64,000 nucleotides of DNA, from positions 4,250,001 to 4,314,000 of the forward strand of contig NZ_OX458333.1 in assembly GCF_949769195.1 (NCBI RefSeq), in the 5' to 3' direction. Source of the stretch: Methylocaldum szegediense. Lineage in GTDB: Bacteria > Pseudomonadota > Gammaproteobacteria > Methylococcales > Methylococcaceae. Positions 17,737 to 27,762 of this stretch are shown piece by piece (within the stretch, counting starts at the first letter, position 1; each line of letters starts with the position of its first letter). The notes under the pieces are model-generated. The model was given only the letters and a program-made list of their open reading frames with translations. It was not told the origin of the DNA and did not search any database. A program made the position numbers and the translations under genes.

Positions 17737-19713
17737 TTACGCCAGCTTGCTTTCGGCGGACTCGTTCCAGGCTTCCGCCTGCCGGGTCGCCAAACGGTAA
17801 CGCCGATCCGCGGCGGAAAAAAGGCCGCCAGCGATCATCAACAAACCGCCCAGCCAAATCCAGCGGATGAACGGCTTGTAATAGAGCCGCACGCTCCAGG
17901 CGCCACCATCCATCCGCTCGCCCAGCGCCACATAGAGATCACGGGTGAGGCCGGGATCGATCGCCGCTTCGGTCATGACGTTTCGCTGCACCAGGTAAAC
18001 GCGCTTTTGCGGCCGGAGTTCGGCGACTTCCCGCTCGCCGCGTTGCACCCGGAATTCGCCTTGTTGGGCGACGAAATTGGGGCCTTGTACCTCGGTCACG
18101 CCTTTGAACGTGAACGTGTAATCGCCCAGGGTCGAAGACTCGCCCGGTGCGAGCCGCACGATCTCTTCCTGGCTGTAGCGCTCGGACAGGACGACGCCGG
18201 TGAGAAACACCGCGATGCCGATATGCGCTAGGGTCATGCCGTAAAAGCTCCGGGATTGAGCTTTGAGACCCTGAAGCGGGGATTCACGCAGACGGACCCG
18301 ATTCCAAACACTCAACAGCGCACTAGCGGCTAGCCAGAACGCCGTGCTGAGTCCCGCCATAGTCTTGATGTCCATAGGGTCCCAAAATACCGCGGTCGAC
18401 ACCACGCCGAGCACCAGGCTTGCAAGAAATACAAAACGTGCGCGCCGCGCGATCTTGCCGAGGTCGGCCTCACGCCAGGCGAACATCGGCGCGATGCCAG
18501 CCAAAAGAAAGATGGGTGTCATCAAAGGGCCGAACACACTCGCGAAATACGGCGAACCGACCGAAATCTTGCCGAGTTGCAAGGCATCGAGGACCAGAGG
18601 ATAAAGCGTTCCGAGCAGAATGCTGGCGGCGGCCGTGATCAACAGGACGTTGTTCAGCAGTAAGAGGTTCTCTTTCGACACGAAGCCGTAGCGGACCTGG
18701 TCCTTGACCATAGGCGCCCGGATTGCGTACAGCAGCAACGAGCTTCCGACGACGATAGCCAGGAAGATCAGAATGAACAGCCCACGCGCCGGGTCCGAGG
18801 CGAAGGCGTGGACCGAGGTCAGGACGCCAGAACGAACCAGGAAAGTTCCCAACAGACTCAGCGAAAAGGCGAAGATGGCGAGTAGTACGGTCCAGGCCTT
18901 GAAGGCGCCGCGCTTTTCAGTGACCGCCAGCGAATGGAGCAAGGCGGTCGCGACCAGCCAAGGCATGAAGGAGGCGTTTTCCACGGGGTCCCAGAACCAC
19001 CAGCCGCCCCAGCCGAGTTCGTAATAAGCCCACCAGGAGCCGAGCACGATGCCGAGGGTCAGGAACACCCAGGCGATCAGGGTCCAGGGTCGCGACCAGC
19101 GAGCCCAGGCCGAGTCCAGCGAGCCGCCGAGCAGGGCGGCGATGGCGAAGCTGAATGCGACCGAAAGCCCGACATAGCCCATGTACAGCATGGGCGGATG
19201 AACCGTCATGCCGATGTCCTGGAGCAGGGGATTGAGGTCGTTGCCGTCGGCGGGCGGCGGAAAGTGGCGCTCGAAGGGATTCGAGGTCAGCAGGATGAAC
19301 AACAGAATGCCGACACTGACGAGACCCATGATGCCCAAGACGCGCGCCAGGAATTCCTCAGACAGACTGCGGCTAAAGATCGTCACCATCACTGTCCACA
19401 GCCCCATGATCAAGGCCCAGAGCAACATCGAGCCTTCGTGGGCGCCCCAGGCGGCAGAAATACGGTAATAAAGGGGCAGGGCGGTATTGGAATTCCGCGC
19501 CACATAGAGCACGGAAAAATCGTGATTCACGAAGCTCGCGATCAGGCAGGCAAACGCCACGGCTAGGAAGAAGAACTGGGCACGCCCAGCGGCCCGCCCC
19601 ACCGCCATCCAGACCGGCACGCCCTGCGCCGCGCCGAGCAGTGGAAACACCGACTGCAACAGCGCCATGAACAGCGCCATGATCAAGGCGATATGCCCCA
19701 ATTCCGCGATCAT
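17737..19713 (-). CDS. ccmF: Cytochrome c haem lyase subunit CcmF
   Basis: 658 residues with about 15 membrane helices. It carries the tryptophan-rich WWD haem-handling motif ([19 protein letters not shown], near residue 230) and a large periplasmic loop near the C-terminus (about 500-620). CcmF takes haem from holo-CcmE and ligates it to apocytochrome c with CcmH and CcmI. Its ATG overlaps the ccmE stop (ATGA). The length is typical for the family. Confidence 0.95.
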   Translation of the reverse strand: MIAELGHIALIMALFMALLQSVFPLLGAAQGVPVWMAVGRAAGRAQFFFLAVAFACLIASFVNHDFSVLYVARNSNTALPLYYRISAAWGAHEGSMLLWALIMGLWTVMVTIFSRSLSEEFLARVLGIMGLVSVGILLFILLTSNPFERHFPPPADGNDLNPLLQDIGMTVHPPMLYMGYVGLSVAFSFAIAALLGGSLDSAWARWSRPWTLIAWVFLTLGIVLGSWWAYYELGWGGWWFWDPVENASFMPWLVATALLHSLAVTEKRGAFKAWTVLLAIFAFSLSLLGTFLVRSGVLTSVHAFASDPARGLFILIFLAIVVGSSLLLYAIRAPMVKDQVRYGFVSKENLLLLNNVLLITAAASILLGTLYPLVLDALQLGKISVGSPYFASVFGPLMTPIFLLAGIAPMFAWREADLGKIARRARFVFLASLVLGVVSTAVFWDPMDIKTMAGLSTAFWLAASALLSVWNRVRLRESPLQGLKAQSRSFYGMTLAHIGIAVFLTGVVLSERYSQEEIVRLAPGESSTLGDYTFTFKGVTEVQGPNFVAQQGEFRVQRGEREVAELRPQKRVYLVQRNVMTEAAIDPGLTRDLYVALGERMDGGAWSVRLYYKPFIRWIWLGGLLMIAGGLFSAADRRYRLATRQAEAWNESAESKLA

Positions 19714-20165
19714 TTCTGAAAATCCTTATAGTTGAGGGACATCTGTCCGCTTTGCTTCAGCGAGTCGGCAACCTCGGGCGGCATGTAATTCTCGTCGTGT
19801 TTGGCGAGCACTTGGCTGGCCTCGAACACGCCATCCGCGTTGATCTGCCCGACCGAGATGATGCCCTGACCTTCGCGAAACAAATCGGGCAGGATGCCCG
19901 TGTAGAGGATAGGAACCGCGGCGTTTCCGTCGGTAACCGAGAAGCGTACCGTCAAGCTATCGGGTTCGCGCTGCACACTGCCCTCAACCACCAGTCCGCC
20001 GACCCGGAAGGGGTAACCCTTGGGCGCTTCGCCCGCGGCGACTTGCGAAGGGGTATAAAAGTACAACAAGTTCTTTTGGAATGCGGTAAGTGCGAGAAAC
20101 GTCGCTAAGCTGACGCCAACCAGAATCAGCCCGACCACGATCATGCGGCGGCGGCGTGGGGTCAT
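19710..20165 (-). CDS. ccmE: Haem chaperone CcmE
   Basis: 151 residues. An N-terminal membrane anchor (about 9-28) precedes a periplasmic OB-fold. The haem-binding motif HDENY is intact (His123 binds haem covalently, Tyr127 is the axial ligand). CcmE accepts haem from CcmABCD and carries it to CcmF. It overlaps ccmD upstream and ccmF downstream by four bases each. Confidence 0.95.
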   Translation of the reverse strand: MTPRRRRMIVVGLILVGVSLATFLALTAFQKNLLYFYTPSQVAAGEAPKGYPFRVGGLVVEGSVQREPDSLTVRFSVTDGNAAVPILYTGILPDLFREGQGIISVGQINADGVFEASQVLAKHDENYMPPEVADSLKQSGQMSLNYKDFQK

Positions 20166-20332
20166 GACCGTTTGCCCTCCTGCCTTATCCGACGCACGAC
20201 GCTTTTAGTCACTTCGGATTTTCGGCGTATCGCCCAAAAGAGATTGAGGCCCAAAACAACAAACATCAAACCGTAGGACGTCCACACATAAAAGCCGTAG
20301 CCGCCCATGGAAAAAAACTGTTGCCAATTCAT
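20162..20332 (-). CDS. ccmD: Haem exporter small subunit CcmD
   Basis: 56 residues. It begins [17 protein letters not shown], continues [13 protein letters not shown] and ends in a basic tail ([22 protein letters not shown]). The single helix, the N-terminal [10 protein letters not shown] signature and the basic tail are typical of CcmD, which is needed to release holo-CcmE from CcmC. Its TGA overlaps the ccmE ATG. ccmA, ccmB and ccmC do not lie upstream of it here, so they must be elsewhere. Confidence 0.9.
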   Translation of the reverse strand: MNWQQFFSMGGYGFYVWTSYGLMFVVLGLNLFWAIRRKSEVTKSVVRRIRQEGKRS

Positions 20333-20730
20333 GGAATCGATTGAAGCTTGTTAACGATTAACCCGGTATTAAACCATATCGAGCCGATAATAATTGCTTG
20401 AGTGAACATAAGTCCCGAAAAACGGACAGGTTTGGATGGTTTTCAAGAAAATTTGATCGCTCGATCGGACCGTTTTGAGCCTGAACAGTTCCTCGGGGAC
20501 GCCAAGGATATCCCTTTCGACATAAAACGACGGCAAATTCTAGGGTGAGTCAGGTGTGCACCGCTATAAGCCATTATATCCTCGCGACTTTCCGCGCGCC
20601 GTGACTCTCCGTTTCTGCCGTTTCGCCCAGACGTAAAGGCGCGCATAACTACCGGCAAACATGTCGGCACTGTGGGATGCGAGCATATACCATCCTGCGG
20701 CGGAACCTGGTGCATTGTTCGAATAAGTCC
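20333..20730. other. Intergenic region between ccmD and a methyltransferase gene
   Basis: About 400 bp. The ccm promoter should lie here, upstream of 20332 on the minus strand. Open frames on the minus strand (20443-20715 and 20564-20791) lack ribosome-binding sites and family resemblance. Confidence 0.4.
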
Positions 20731-21570
20731 TCAGCTGGGCTTCTCTAAGGCCAACACTAGATAGCGCAGCAGTCCCAATCGGCTGGCCCATTCTGCGAAC
20801 AGGGTTTCGATGATCGCCGACACCGTTGTCGTCGACAGGTCCTTGGCTAGCTTGCGCACGAAATCATAAGTAGGCAGGGTGTTGGATGTGATATCCCGTT
20901 CATGGCGGATGACGAATCCCGTTTCCGCAGCCAGGTGGCGATAGTCCTTCAGGGTACTGTGAAACTTGCAGCGCCCGTAGAATCCGGCCGAAGCCGGCCA
21001 GCGGGAAGCGAAGGTCATGGCGGGCCGCAGCAACGGCTTCGGGACAAAGTCTGATAAAGCCAACCGCCCGCCGGGTTTCAGCACCCGGTACGCCTCTTCG
21101 AAGAAGCTTCTCCGGCTCGGGAAATGAAAAATGCATTCAACCGCCAGAACCGTGTCGAAACTGCAGTTGGCGAAGGGTAGGGCGCAGGCGTCGGCTTGAA
21201 CCCAGTTAAGGACGTTCCCGATCTCTGCAGAAACCTGTTCACGCGCGCGCCGCAACTGGCGTCGATCGATGTTCAGGCCGATCAATTCGGCGTTTCGTAA
21301 TCGGCCGTTTAGGCTCGCGACCGTGCCGCCGAAGCCGCAGCCAGCATCCAATATCCGCTGGCCATCCTGGGCTTCCGCCGCCGTATAGACCATTTCGGCA
21401 AGCCGCTCGGCCGCCAGCGCGAAATCTTCGGCCGATCCGTCGGCCTGCCTAGGGTCGGGCCAATAACCCCAATGCACGTGACGCCCGAAAGCCCGTTCCA
21501 CATTGGGATCGCCTCGATCCAGGAGATTCAGAAGGGCATCGAAATAAGGCAGTTTGACCGGGCTGGACAT
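20731..21570 (-). CDS. Class I SAM-dependent methyltransferase
   Basis: 279 residues. Motif I (ILDAGCGFGGTVASLN) near residue 73, a motif II region (WVQADACALPFANCSFDTVLAVECIFHF) and motif III (RVLKPGGRLALSDFV) mark a Rossmann-fold methyltransferase of the UbiE/sterol-methyltransferase type. The N-terminal HVHWGYWPDP segment is also common in small-molecule methyltransferases acting on lipids, sterols or isoprenoids. No neighbouring pathway genes point to a substrate. Confidence 0.8.
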   Translation of the reverse strand: MSSPVKLPYFDALLNLLDRGDPNVERAFGRHVHWGYWPDPRQADGSAEDFALAAERLAEMVYTAAEAQDGQRILDAGCGFGGTVASLNGRLRNAELIGLNIDRRQLRRAREQVSAEIGNVLNWVQADACALPFANCSFDTVLAVECIFHFPSRRSFFEEAYRVLKPGGRLALSDFVPKPLLRPAMTFASRWPASAGFYGRCKFHSTLKDYRHLAAETGFVIRHERDITSNTLPTYDFVRKLAKDLSTTTVSAIIETLFAEWASRLGLLRYLVLALEKPS

Positions 21571-21867
21571 GAGGTGTCGTGGAAGTGAGAACGGGCCATA
21601 TGCCGATATACTAGCAATCGGATAGATAAAAATGAAAAATTGCCGCCCGACGGCCGAATAGACCGAAATAACAAAGCGCCGCTGGCATGCTTGCCTTCAG
21701 AAAGGGTGGGTTTCCGAGACAGCGTTCTCGCTCTGGCGCTCAGGAATGAGTGCACGGGCGGAAAGCCTTTCCGGCACGACATACCGAAATCGAAGGGGCC
21801 CCATTCTGACTGACCACCGCGCGCAGGCTCGGATAAGCTACGCGTCCCGGGTGGATGGCGATTATTG

Positions 21868-22004
21868 TTAACCCGGCCTGTAAATATGGGCCGGGTTAAT
21901 CCGGGGCAGGGATGTCCCGGCGCGGCAACAAGCCGCGTGAGCCCAGGCCGGGCGTGTACTGGGCTGGGTGGCGGCCCGTAAATACTACGAGGGCATTTAC
22001 GGGC
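21868..22004. other. Cluster of five consecutive hairpins, possible structured RNA or DNA element
   Basis: Five inverted repeats stand in a row: TTAACCCGGCC/GGCCGGGTTAA (21868-21899, 11 bp), CCGGG/CCCGG (21901-21920), CGCGGC/GCCGCG (21921-21937), GCCCAG/CTGGGC (21941-21964) and GCCCGTAAAT/ATTTACGGGC (21974-22004, 10 bp). They fill the gap between two divergent genes and end about 50 bp before the start at 22057. No T-run follows on the plus strand. On the minus strand a T-rich stretch precedes them. I know no RNA family with this layout. Confidence 0.55.
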
Positions 22005-22056
22005 TGATTAATAAATAAAAAAACGCTTCGTCCTGACATCTCCGTCTCTCATAGCC

Positions 22057-23235
22057 ATGAATCCCCAAGCTTCCGCCTTGGATAAATTTCTCGATCAGTA
22101 CCCTATTGAAAACGAAGACGGCATTTTGATTTTTCGCGCCGTGCCTGGCGATTATCTTCGGCGGCTGCGCGGACGACCGGTGTTTTGCCAACAGACCTTT
22201 AAGCCGGAAGCAGACGCCTTGGTCGGGCTGGGTGCCGAAGCCGTCACCGAGACCGATACTCAGTGCAGTCTTGCCATCGTTTTCGCGACCAAGCACAAGG
22301 AAGAAACCCTTTACCACATTGCACAAGCGGTCTCACGGTTGCACGAGGGCGGTAGACTGGTCGTTACCGCCGCCAACGACCTCGGCGCGACTTCGCTGGA
22401 AAAACGTTGCGCGGAGCTGATCGGCAGGATTCAGTCATTCAGCAAGCACAAATGTCGGGTATTTTGGGGGAAAAAAGAGTCCGCCCGACTCGATCGGGTA
22501 TTAATGGCGTCCTGGCTTCGGGCAGGCGAACTCCAGCCGATACCGGGAACAGATTTGTTGAGCCGGCCCGGCGTGTTTAGTTGGAATCGCATCGATCCCG
22601 GTTCGCGCTTGCTTGTCGAATGTCTTCCGGACGATCTCGCGGGATGCGGTGCCGACCTCGGAGCGGGTTACGGCTATTTGAGCCGCATGCTGCTCTCCCG
22701 TTCCGCCGCTATCACCGGGCTGCACTTGTTCGAAGCTGAGCATAAGGCACTAGAAGCAGCACGACGCAACCTTGCCGTATTCGCCCCCTTGACGTCCTTA
22801 CATTTTCATTGGCACGACGTTACCGCGGGGTTGCCCGTCGATCAGTTTGATTTCGTCATCATGAATCCGCCGTTTCACACTGGGCGGGAGGCCGATCCCG
22901 GCTTGGGCCGAGCGTTTATTCGCACGGCTCTGACTTCCCTCAAGCCCGACGGCCGGCTCTATTTTGTCGCTAATCGCCATCTGCCCTACGAAAAGCTCGT
23001 TCGAACCTGCGCCGGCCGCGAGAAAACGCTGGCGGAATGCGGCGGCTACAAAGTCATGGAAGTGCGGAAACAATGGGAAGCCGGGCGCTATGGTCGCTGC
23101 CAAAGGCAAGCACCCGAGGCGGCGCTCGACGCCACGGCGAATAGCCCGGACCCACACCCCGCCGAAAACAAAGCACCATCAGAAGCGCCATCTGAGAGAC
23201 GTCGATCATCGGACACGCTTCTGCAGGTAGAATGA
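22057..23235 (+). CDS. RsmC/RlmG-type rRNA guanine-N2 methyltransferase
   Basis: 392 residues. The protein has a degenerate N-terminal methyltransferase-like half and a catalytic C-terminal half with a SAM site (GADLGAGYGYLSRMLL) and the NPPF catalytic motif (FVIMNPPFHTGR). This duplicated layout is that of RsmC (16S G1207) and RlmG (23S G1835). I cannot separate the two with confidence. The last ~50 residues (rich in A, P, E, S) are an extra polar tail. A run of five hairpins ends just upstream. Confidence 0.82.
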   Translation: MNPQASALDKFLDQYPIENEDGILIFRAVPGDYLRRLRGRPVFCQQTFKPEADALVGLGAEAVTETDTQCSLAIVFATKHKEETLYHIAQAVSRLHEGGRLVVTAANDLGATSLEKRCAELIGRIQSFSKHKCRVFWGKKESARLDRVLMASWLRAGELQPIPGTDLLSRPGVFSWNRIDPGSRLLVECLPDDLAGCGADLGAGYGYLSRMLLSRSAAITGLHLFEAEHKALEAARRNLAVFAPLTSLHFHWHDVTAGLPVDQFDFVIMNPPFHTGREADPGLGRAFIRTALTSLKPDGRLYFVANRHLPYEKLVRTCAGREKTLAECGGYKVMEVRKQWEAGRYGRCQRQAPEAALDATANSPDPHPAENKAPSEAPSERRRSSDTLLQVE

Positions 23236-23265
23236 CGCTATTTTCGAGCCCTTGAGTACCGGATT

Positions 23266-24705
23266 GTGAAACCATTTTCCTATCGCTACGCCCAGGTACG
23301 AGGTTGGGCGCTGCTCGGCCTATTGCTGCTGGTGATCTTCCTTCTCGGCGGCATGATATGGCGCAACCTGGAGCGATTTGAAACCATGCGCACCTACGTC
23401 GGCTATGCCCATCATATTCAGGAAGTCGCATTCAAATTGCAGGACGCGCTGACGGGTTATTTCACAATCGGCACAAGCCGTCGCCTGGATGGACAGCAAC
23501 TTTCCGAACTTTCCGTGCGGCTTGCCGAACTGGCGCGGCATGACTATCACGTCGCGCCCGCCACACCGAGCAAGCTGACCGAGGTCAGCTCGCTCGTCGA
23601 CGAGATTAGCCGGGAGCACCTTTCCCCGGACAGCCAGGAGGCGCTCTTGTTCCGTGCCCTGAAAATCACCAGTGCTATGTTGGATGAAGAGACACTGGAA
23701 CGGGGACGTCTGGCCGAGGAGATCGCGCTAGCGACCCGCACCGAAATCGCCTTGGTATTCGGAATCCTCGCGGCCATTCTGCTGTTAGGAGGGTTGTTTT
23801 TCCGCCGGCAGATCCTGACGCCGCTGAATAATCTTAAGGAACTGCTCTTACGCCTCGCCCAAGAAGATTTCACGCCTATCGAGACGGCGCGTGTCGACCC
23901 GATCCTGCTTCCGGTGTTCAACAGCTACAACCATATGGTCAAGCGCCTGGCAGAACTGGAGTCGGCCAAGCGTCATCATGCGGAATCGCTGGAAGCGGAG
24001 GTGCGCGCGGCGACACGGGCGCTATTGGAGCAACAAGCCAGCCTGTCCCGTGCCGAACGTTTGGCGGCGGTCGGAGAATTGGCCGCCGGTATTGCCCATG
24101 AATTGCGAAACCCCCTAGCCGGTATCCAGATGACCTGTGCCAATCTGCGCGATGAAATCGACGATGCCGAGCAAGCCGGACGGGTTGAATTGATTATTGC
24201 CGAGTTGAAGCGGATGGGGCGGTTGCTTAATGAGCTGCTAGACCACGGCCGGCACACGCCGGCGCCCGTCAGCGAATGCGATGTGACCGCGCTGATACGC
24301 GAACTGGTGACGCTGGTCCGCTATCAGATCCCGCCGACCATTAAGCTCGATTGGGCAGCCTCCGGCGACTTGGTCACCCGCCTTCCAGGCTGCCGTTTGC
24401 GGCAGACACTGCTCAATCTGATCCTGAATTCGGCTGAGGCCATCGGAGACCGAGAGGGTTCGATTGAGATTCGGGCGTCTCGCCAGGAAGACCACGTTCT
24501 CGTTTCGGTGATTGATGATGGTCCCGGTTTTTCTGTGGAGATCCTGGAAAACGGCATTCGTCCGTTCGCGACTGGACGTCCTGGCGGTACCGGGCTCGGC
24601 CTTGCCATGGTTCAGCGTTTTACACGCGATTTAGGGGGGCAACTGAGTCTTTCGAACGTCGAGCCCCATGGTGCTCGAGTGAGTTTGACGCTTCCTTGTC
24701 AATAG
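23266..24705 (+). CDS. Membrane sensor histidine kinase, NtrB-like, paired with downstream regulator
   Basis: 479 residues from a GTG start 30 bp after the preceding gene. Two membrane helices (about 14-32 and 164-184) enclose a periplasmic sensor domain of about 130 residues with no family I recognise. A HAMP-like region and coiled-coil follow, then HisKA (GIAHELRNPLAGI) and HATPase_c (NLILNSAEA, DDGPGF, GGTGLGLAMV). It is 13 bp ahead of the sigma-54 response regulator, so the two form a two-component pair. The signal is unknown. Confidence 0.88.
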   Translation: MKPFSYRYAQVRGWALLGLLLLVIFLLGGMIWRNLERFETMRTYVGYAHHIQEVAFKLQDALTGYFTIGTSRRLDGQQLSELSVRLAELARHDYHVAPATPSKLTEVSSLVDEISREHLSPDSQEALLFRALKITSAMLDEETLERGRLAEEIALATRTEIALVFGILAAILLLGGLFFRRQILTPLNNLKELLLRLAQEDFTPIETARVDPILLPVFNSYNHMVKRLAELESAKRHHAESLEAEVRAATRALLEQQASLSRAERLAAVGELAAGIAHELRNPLAGIQMTCANLRDEIDDAEQAGRVELIIAELKRMGRLLNELLDHGRHTPAPVSECDVTALIRELVTLVRYQIPPTIKLDWAASGDLVTRLPGCRLRQTLLNLILNSAEAIGDREGSIEIRASRQEDHVLVSVIDDGPGFSVEILENGIRPFATGRPGGTGLGLAMVQRFTRDLGGQLSLSNVEPHGARVSLTLPCQ

Positions 24706-24718
24706 GTTTGAACGTGCC

Positions 24719-26113
24719 ATGCAGAATACCTTGCTGATCATAGAGGACGAGGCCCTGCTCGGTTCCGAGCTGACGCGCCACTATCGCAAAGCGGGCTGGG
24801 AGGTGGAGTGGGCAAAGGATCTCAAGGAAGCGAGAGAATGGTTGCTGGAACGCGATTTCGAGCCCCTCGTGATTCTGTCCGACATGTATCTTCCGGACGG
24901 CAACGCCTTGGATTTCATGGAATCGCTTCAGGGGCAGATTGCCAATACGGAATGGTTGCTGCTCACCGGCTACGGGAGCGTGCCGGATTCGGTGCGGGCC
25001 TTGCGCCTGGGGGCGTACGACTTTCTCGAAAAGCCGTGCGAGAAATCGCGGTTGGACCTGGTCGTTGCCGCCGCCGCGCGCAGTGCTCAGGCGCAAAAGC
25101 GGCTCGCGCAGCAGGCGCGTCAGCGCCATCGCCGCTATTCGCCTGACGCCTATGTCGGCAGGAGCCAGGCGGCCCAGCGGGTGCGCGAAATGTTGACGCG
25201 CTTGACCCAAGTCCCTTTCAGCGCCCTGATCATCAGCGGCGAAACCGGTACCGGCAAAGGGCTCGCGGCCCGGATCCTGCATTACGGCGGCAAACGAGCG
25301 GAAAACCCGCTGATCGAGCTCAACTGTGCCGCGCTGCCCCGCGAACTGTTGGAATCCGAGCTGTTCGGGCACGAAGCCGGCGCGTTCACGGGCGCTGTAT
25401 CGCGCCACCGGGGATTGATCGAACAGGCCGACGGCGGCACCTTGTTCCTAGACGAGATCGGCGAAATGGCGCCGGACCTGCAGTCCAAGCTTCTCAAGGC
25501 CATCGAGGACCGGAAGATTCGTCGGCTGGGTTCGGAAAAGGAGATCGCCGTCGATGTGCAAATCGTGGCGGCCAGCCACCGGGATCTCGAGGACATGGTC
25601 AGGCGCGGCGAATTCCGCGGCGATCTTTATCATCGTCTGAGCGTGTTCAAGCTCAGGCTGCCGCCTCTCAGAGAGATCAAGGAGGACTTGGTGGATTTGG
25701 TCGAACTTTTCGTGGCCGAGTTCAACGCTAAGGCCGGAAAGCACGTCAAAGTGGTTCCGGAAGCCGTCTGGGCGGAATTGCGGGCACACGACTGGCCCGG
25801 CAACGTGCGGGAATTGCGGAATGTCATCGAGCGCTGCGTGCTGTTCGCCGAAGGACCGGTGTTACCGGCCGAATGGCTGCAATTGCGCCGGCATGACGCG
25901 AGAGAAGTTCCGGCGGGAGGGGCGGCGACGGCGGACGGATTGTTCATTCCGCTCGACGGGAGCATGGCGTTGGACGATATGGACTGTTATATCATCCGAA
26001 CCACGCTGGAACGCCATCACGGCAACGTTACCGCCACTGCCCGCGCCCTCGGCACGACCCGCGAAACGCTGCGCTATCGCATCCGGAAATACGGATTGAA
26101 AGAATCGAGCTAA
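24719..26113 (+). CDS. Sigma-54-dependent response regulator (NtrC family)
   Basis: 464 residues. The receiver domain (about 4-118) carries the phospho-acceptor Asp55 (VILSDMYLPDG). The AAA+ domain has Walker A GETGTGKG, GAFTGA (in HEAGAFTGAVS), LFLDEIGEM and NVRELRN. A Fis-type HTH ends the protein (TATARALGTTRETLRYRIRKYG). It should be activated by the kinase encoded just upstream and act at -24/-12 promoters. Target genes are not evident nearby. Confidence 0.92.
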   Translation: MQNTLLIIEDEALLGSELTRHYRKAGWEVEWAKDLKEAREWLLERDFEPLVILSDMYLPDGNALDFMESLQGQIANTEWLLLTGYGSVPDSVRALRLGAYDFLEKPCEKSRLDLVVAAAARSAQAQKRLAQQARQRHRRYSPDAYVGRSQAAQRVREMLTRLTQVPFSALIISGETGTGKGLAARILHYGGKRAENPLIELNCAALPRELLESELFGHEAGAFTGAVSRHRGLIEQADGGTLFLDEIGEMAPDLQSKLLKAIEDRKIRRLGSEKEIAVDVQIVAASHRDLEDMVRRGEFRGDLYHRLSVFKLRLPPLREIKEDLVDLVELFVAEFNAKAGKHVKVVPEAVWAELRAHDWPGNVRELRNVIERCVLFAEGPVLPAEWLQLRRHDAREVPAGGAATADGLFIPLDGSMALDDMDCYIIRTTLERHHGNVTATARALGTTRETLRYRIRKYGLKESS

Positions 26114-26201
26114 TCGCCGCGTATCGGCCGTAGCCGAAATGGGAGAACACCGATCAAGGCGTAACGGAGGTCGCCGGGGCGAACGGTTCGGCGCGTCTCC
26201 G

Positions 26202-26939
26202 TCAGCCGCTGCCGACCGCGCTTGAACGTAGCAACGGTGCCAGAATCACACCGACGAAATTCAGCAGAAAGTGCAGGACGATGAGACTCACGAGACTCTG
26301 GCGCCAAAGATAGAGCATTCCGAGACCGAAACCGGCGACGGCGACCGTGATCACTCCGACCGATCCCTCATACCCGTGGCCAAGAGAGAATAGGATGGCG
26401 GAGAGTGTCGCGGCGCCTACCGGGCTCGCGCCCAGTTCGACGAAGCGCAGAATCAGGTAGCCGCGAAAGATGATCTCCTCTGCCACCGCCACGACCGCGA
26501 GCAAGAGCATGGCCAGAAGATATTGCGGCAGGTTTCCCGGGGTCAGGAATTCCGGCCGCGGTGCGCGTGAGGCTGCAAACCCAGCCGCATGCAAAGCGCT
26601 TTCCACGAGGCCTATGCCTACGAAAAACGGAATGAACAGCGCGAAGCCGATGCCGATTTCGGTTCGGACATTCCTGAGTGTCCAGCCGATGCGATCTGCC
26701 GATTGCTCGTTTTTCCAGAGAAAGTAAGCGACCAGGCCGACCAGCCCTAAATCCCGCAGGATGGTTGCCCAGGCCGTGACGGTGAAGCTTGCGGCGCCTT
26801 GCTCGACCACGAGGAAAGACTGCATCATGGATGGAACGATCAGCAACAAAAAAACCGAGACTTCGAAAAGCTGTGCCTTTTTATCCGAGTCGAATCGGTA
26901 TTTGCGGCGTAAGCCGTTGTTGCGCGGGTTGCCGTTCAC
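26202..26939 (-). CDS. CPBP-family intramembrane metalloprotease
   Basis: 245 residues with about seven membrane helices. The family motifs are present: EEIIFRG (Glu-Glu...Arg) near residue 159 and FSLGHGYEG (Phe-x3-His) near 190, with a further Asn/His helix (LHFLLNFVG). CPBP (CAAX/Rce1-like) proteins cleave membrane substrates or serve in bacteriocin self-protection. No peptide precursor gene is seen nearby. The N-terminal 20 residues are basic and probably cytoplasmic. Confidence 0.85.
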   Translation of the reverse strand: MNGNPRNNGLRRKYRFDSDKKAQLFEVSVFLLLIVPSMMQSFLVVEQGAASFTVTAWATILRDLGLVGLVAYFLWKNEQSADRIGWTLRNVRTEIGIGFALFIPFFVGIGLVESALHAAGFAASRAPRPEFLTPGNLPQYLLAMLLLAVVAVAEEIIFRGYLILRFVELGASPVGAATLSAILFSLGHGYEGSVGVITVAVAGFGLGMLYLWRQSLVSLIVLHFLLNFVGVILAPLLRSSAVGSG

Positions 26940-26991
26940 GATGATTTACCCTGGAAAGCGGCGGTGATCTTTGCGGCAAAGTCGCGGTTGG

Positions 26992-27762
26992 TCATTGGCG
27001 GCCGGAGTTTTCAATGGTTTGAACGATGTATCGGTAAAGTTCCAAGGCTTCCCGGTCGGATAGTCTGTCCGCAGGAAACGCCGGCATCGTGCCGACCGAG
27101 CCATCCGGAAGCTTGGGATTGCGAATGAAGGCTATGAACCGGTCGGCATCCGCCAAATGCGGGGAGCCTCGCAGGGGCAAATCGGGATTCATGATGTTGC
27201 GGCCTTGAGGGTGACAACTGGCGCAATTGGTGGAAAACAATTCGGCGCCCGCTTGGGCTTCGTCGGAATGGGATGGTTCTTCGGCGGTATAGACCAATTC
27301 GCCGCCAAAGTAGCCCAGGACGACGACCACGAGAAAACACAGGCTGTAGCTGACCAAAGCTACGCTGGATTCGGCACCGGCTCCACGTCCGAGGAACACC
27401 GCCGCTGCCATTAAAATCAGAAGAACGGGCGTGAGGATCAGTTTCATCTTGATCGGAAATGGCATGGCGCCTGCGTAATAATGCAGCCAGTCCATCACCC
27501 CGAACAGCACAGTCGGAAACAGCCAAATGAAGGCAAGAACGATGCAATCATATGCTGTTCGGGCAAGCCTCGGCCGCCGGAGAAGCCAAGCAGTCCAGGC
27601 GAAGATAAATGCGCCAACCACCAGTCCGATGGGCATATGGACCTCGGTCGGATGGATCGGGTGAGGGTAGCCCCAGCGAGCAAAAGACTCGTAAATAGAA
27701 TCGAGCATGGTGTTTCCGTTTTGCATGCGCTCGGCATGGTCCTCGTCAAGGTCCGGCGTCAT
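26992..27762 (-). CDS. Membrane-bound cytochrome c (DUF2231-like membrane part plus c-type haem domain)
   Basis: 256 residues. About four membrane helices (roughly 46-66, 77-97, 107-124 and 137-155) are preceded by a HPIHPTEVHMPIG segment as in DUF2231 proteins, whose His residues may bind haem b. The C-terminal domain (about 168-253) has one c-type haem site, CASCH, and a distal Met candidate (GTMPAFP). It may pass electrons from the membrane pool to an oxidase, but the partner is unknown. An internal Met at 27729 is an alternative start. It would depend on the Ccm system encoded 7 kb away. Confidence 0.75.
   Translation of the reverse strand: MTPDLDEDHAERMQNGNTMLDSIYESFARWGYPHPIHPTEVHMPIGLVVGAFIFAWTAWLLRRPRLARTAYDCIVLAFIWLFPTVLFGVMDWLHYYAGAMPFPIKMKLILTPVLLILMAAAVFLGRGAGAESSVALVSYSLCFLVVVVLGYFGGELVYTAEEPSHSDEAQAGAELFSTNCASCHPQGRNIMNPDLPLRGSPHLADADRFIAFIRNPKLPDGSVGTMPAFPADRLSDREALELYRYIVQTIENSGRQ

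Noticed and set aside
21868-22004. Hairpin cluster read as an integron attC or CRISPR array
   Set aside because: No integrase or cas gene nearby, the arms differ from one another, and there is no repeat-spacer periodicity.
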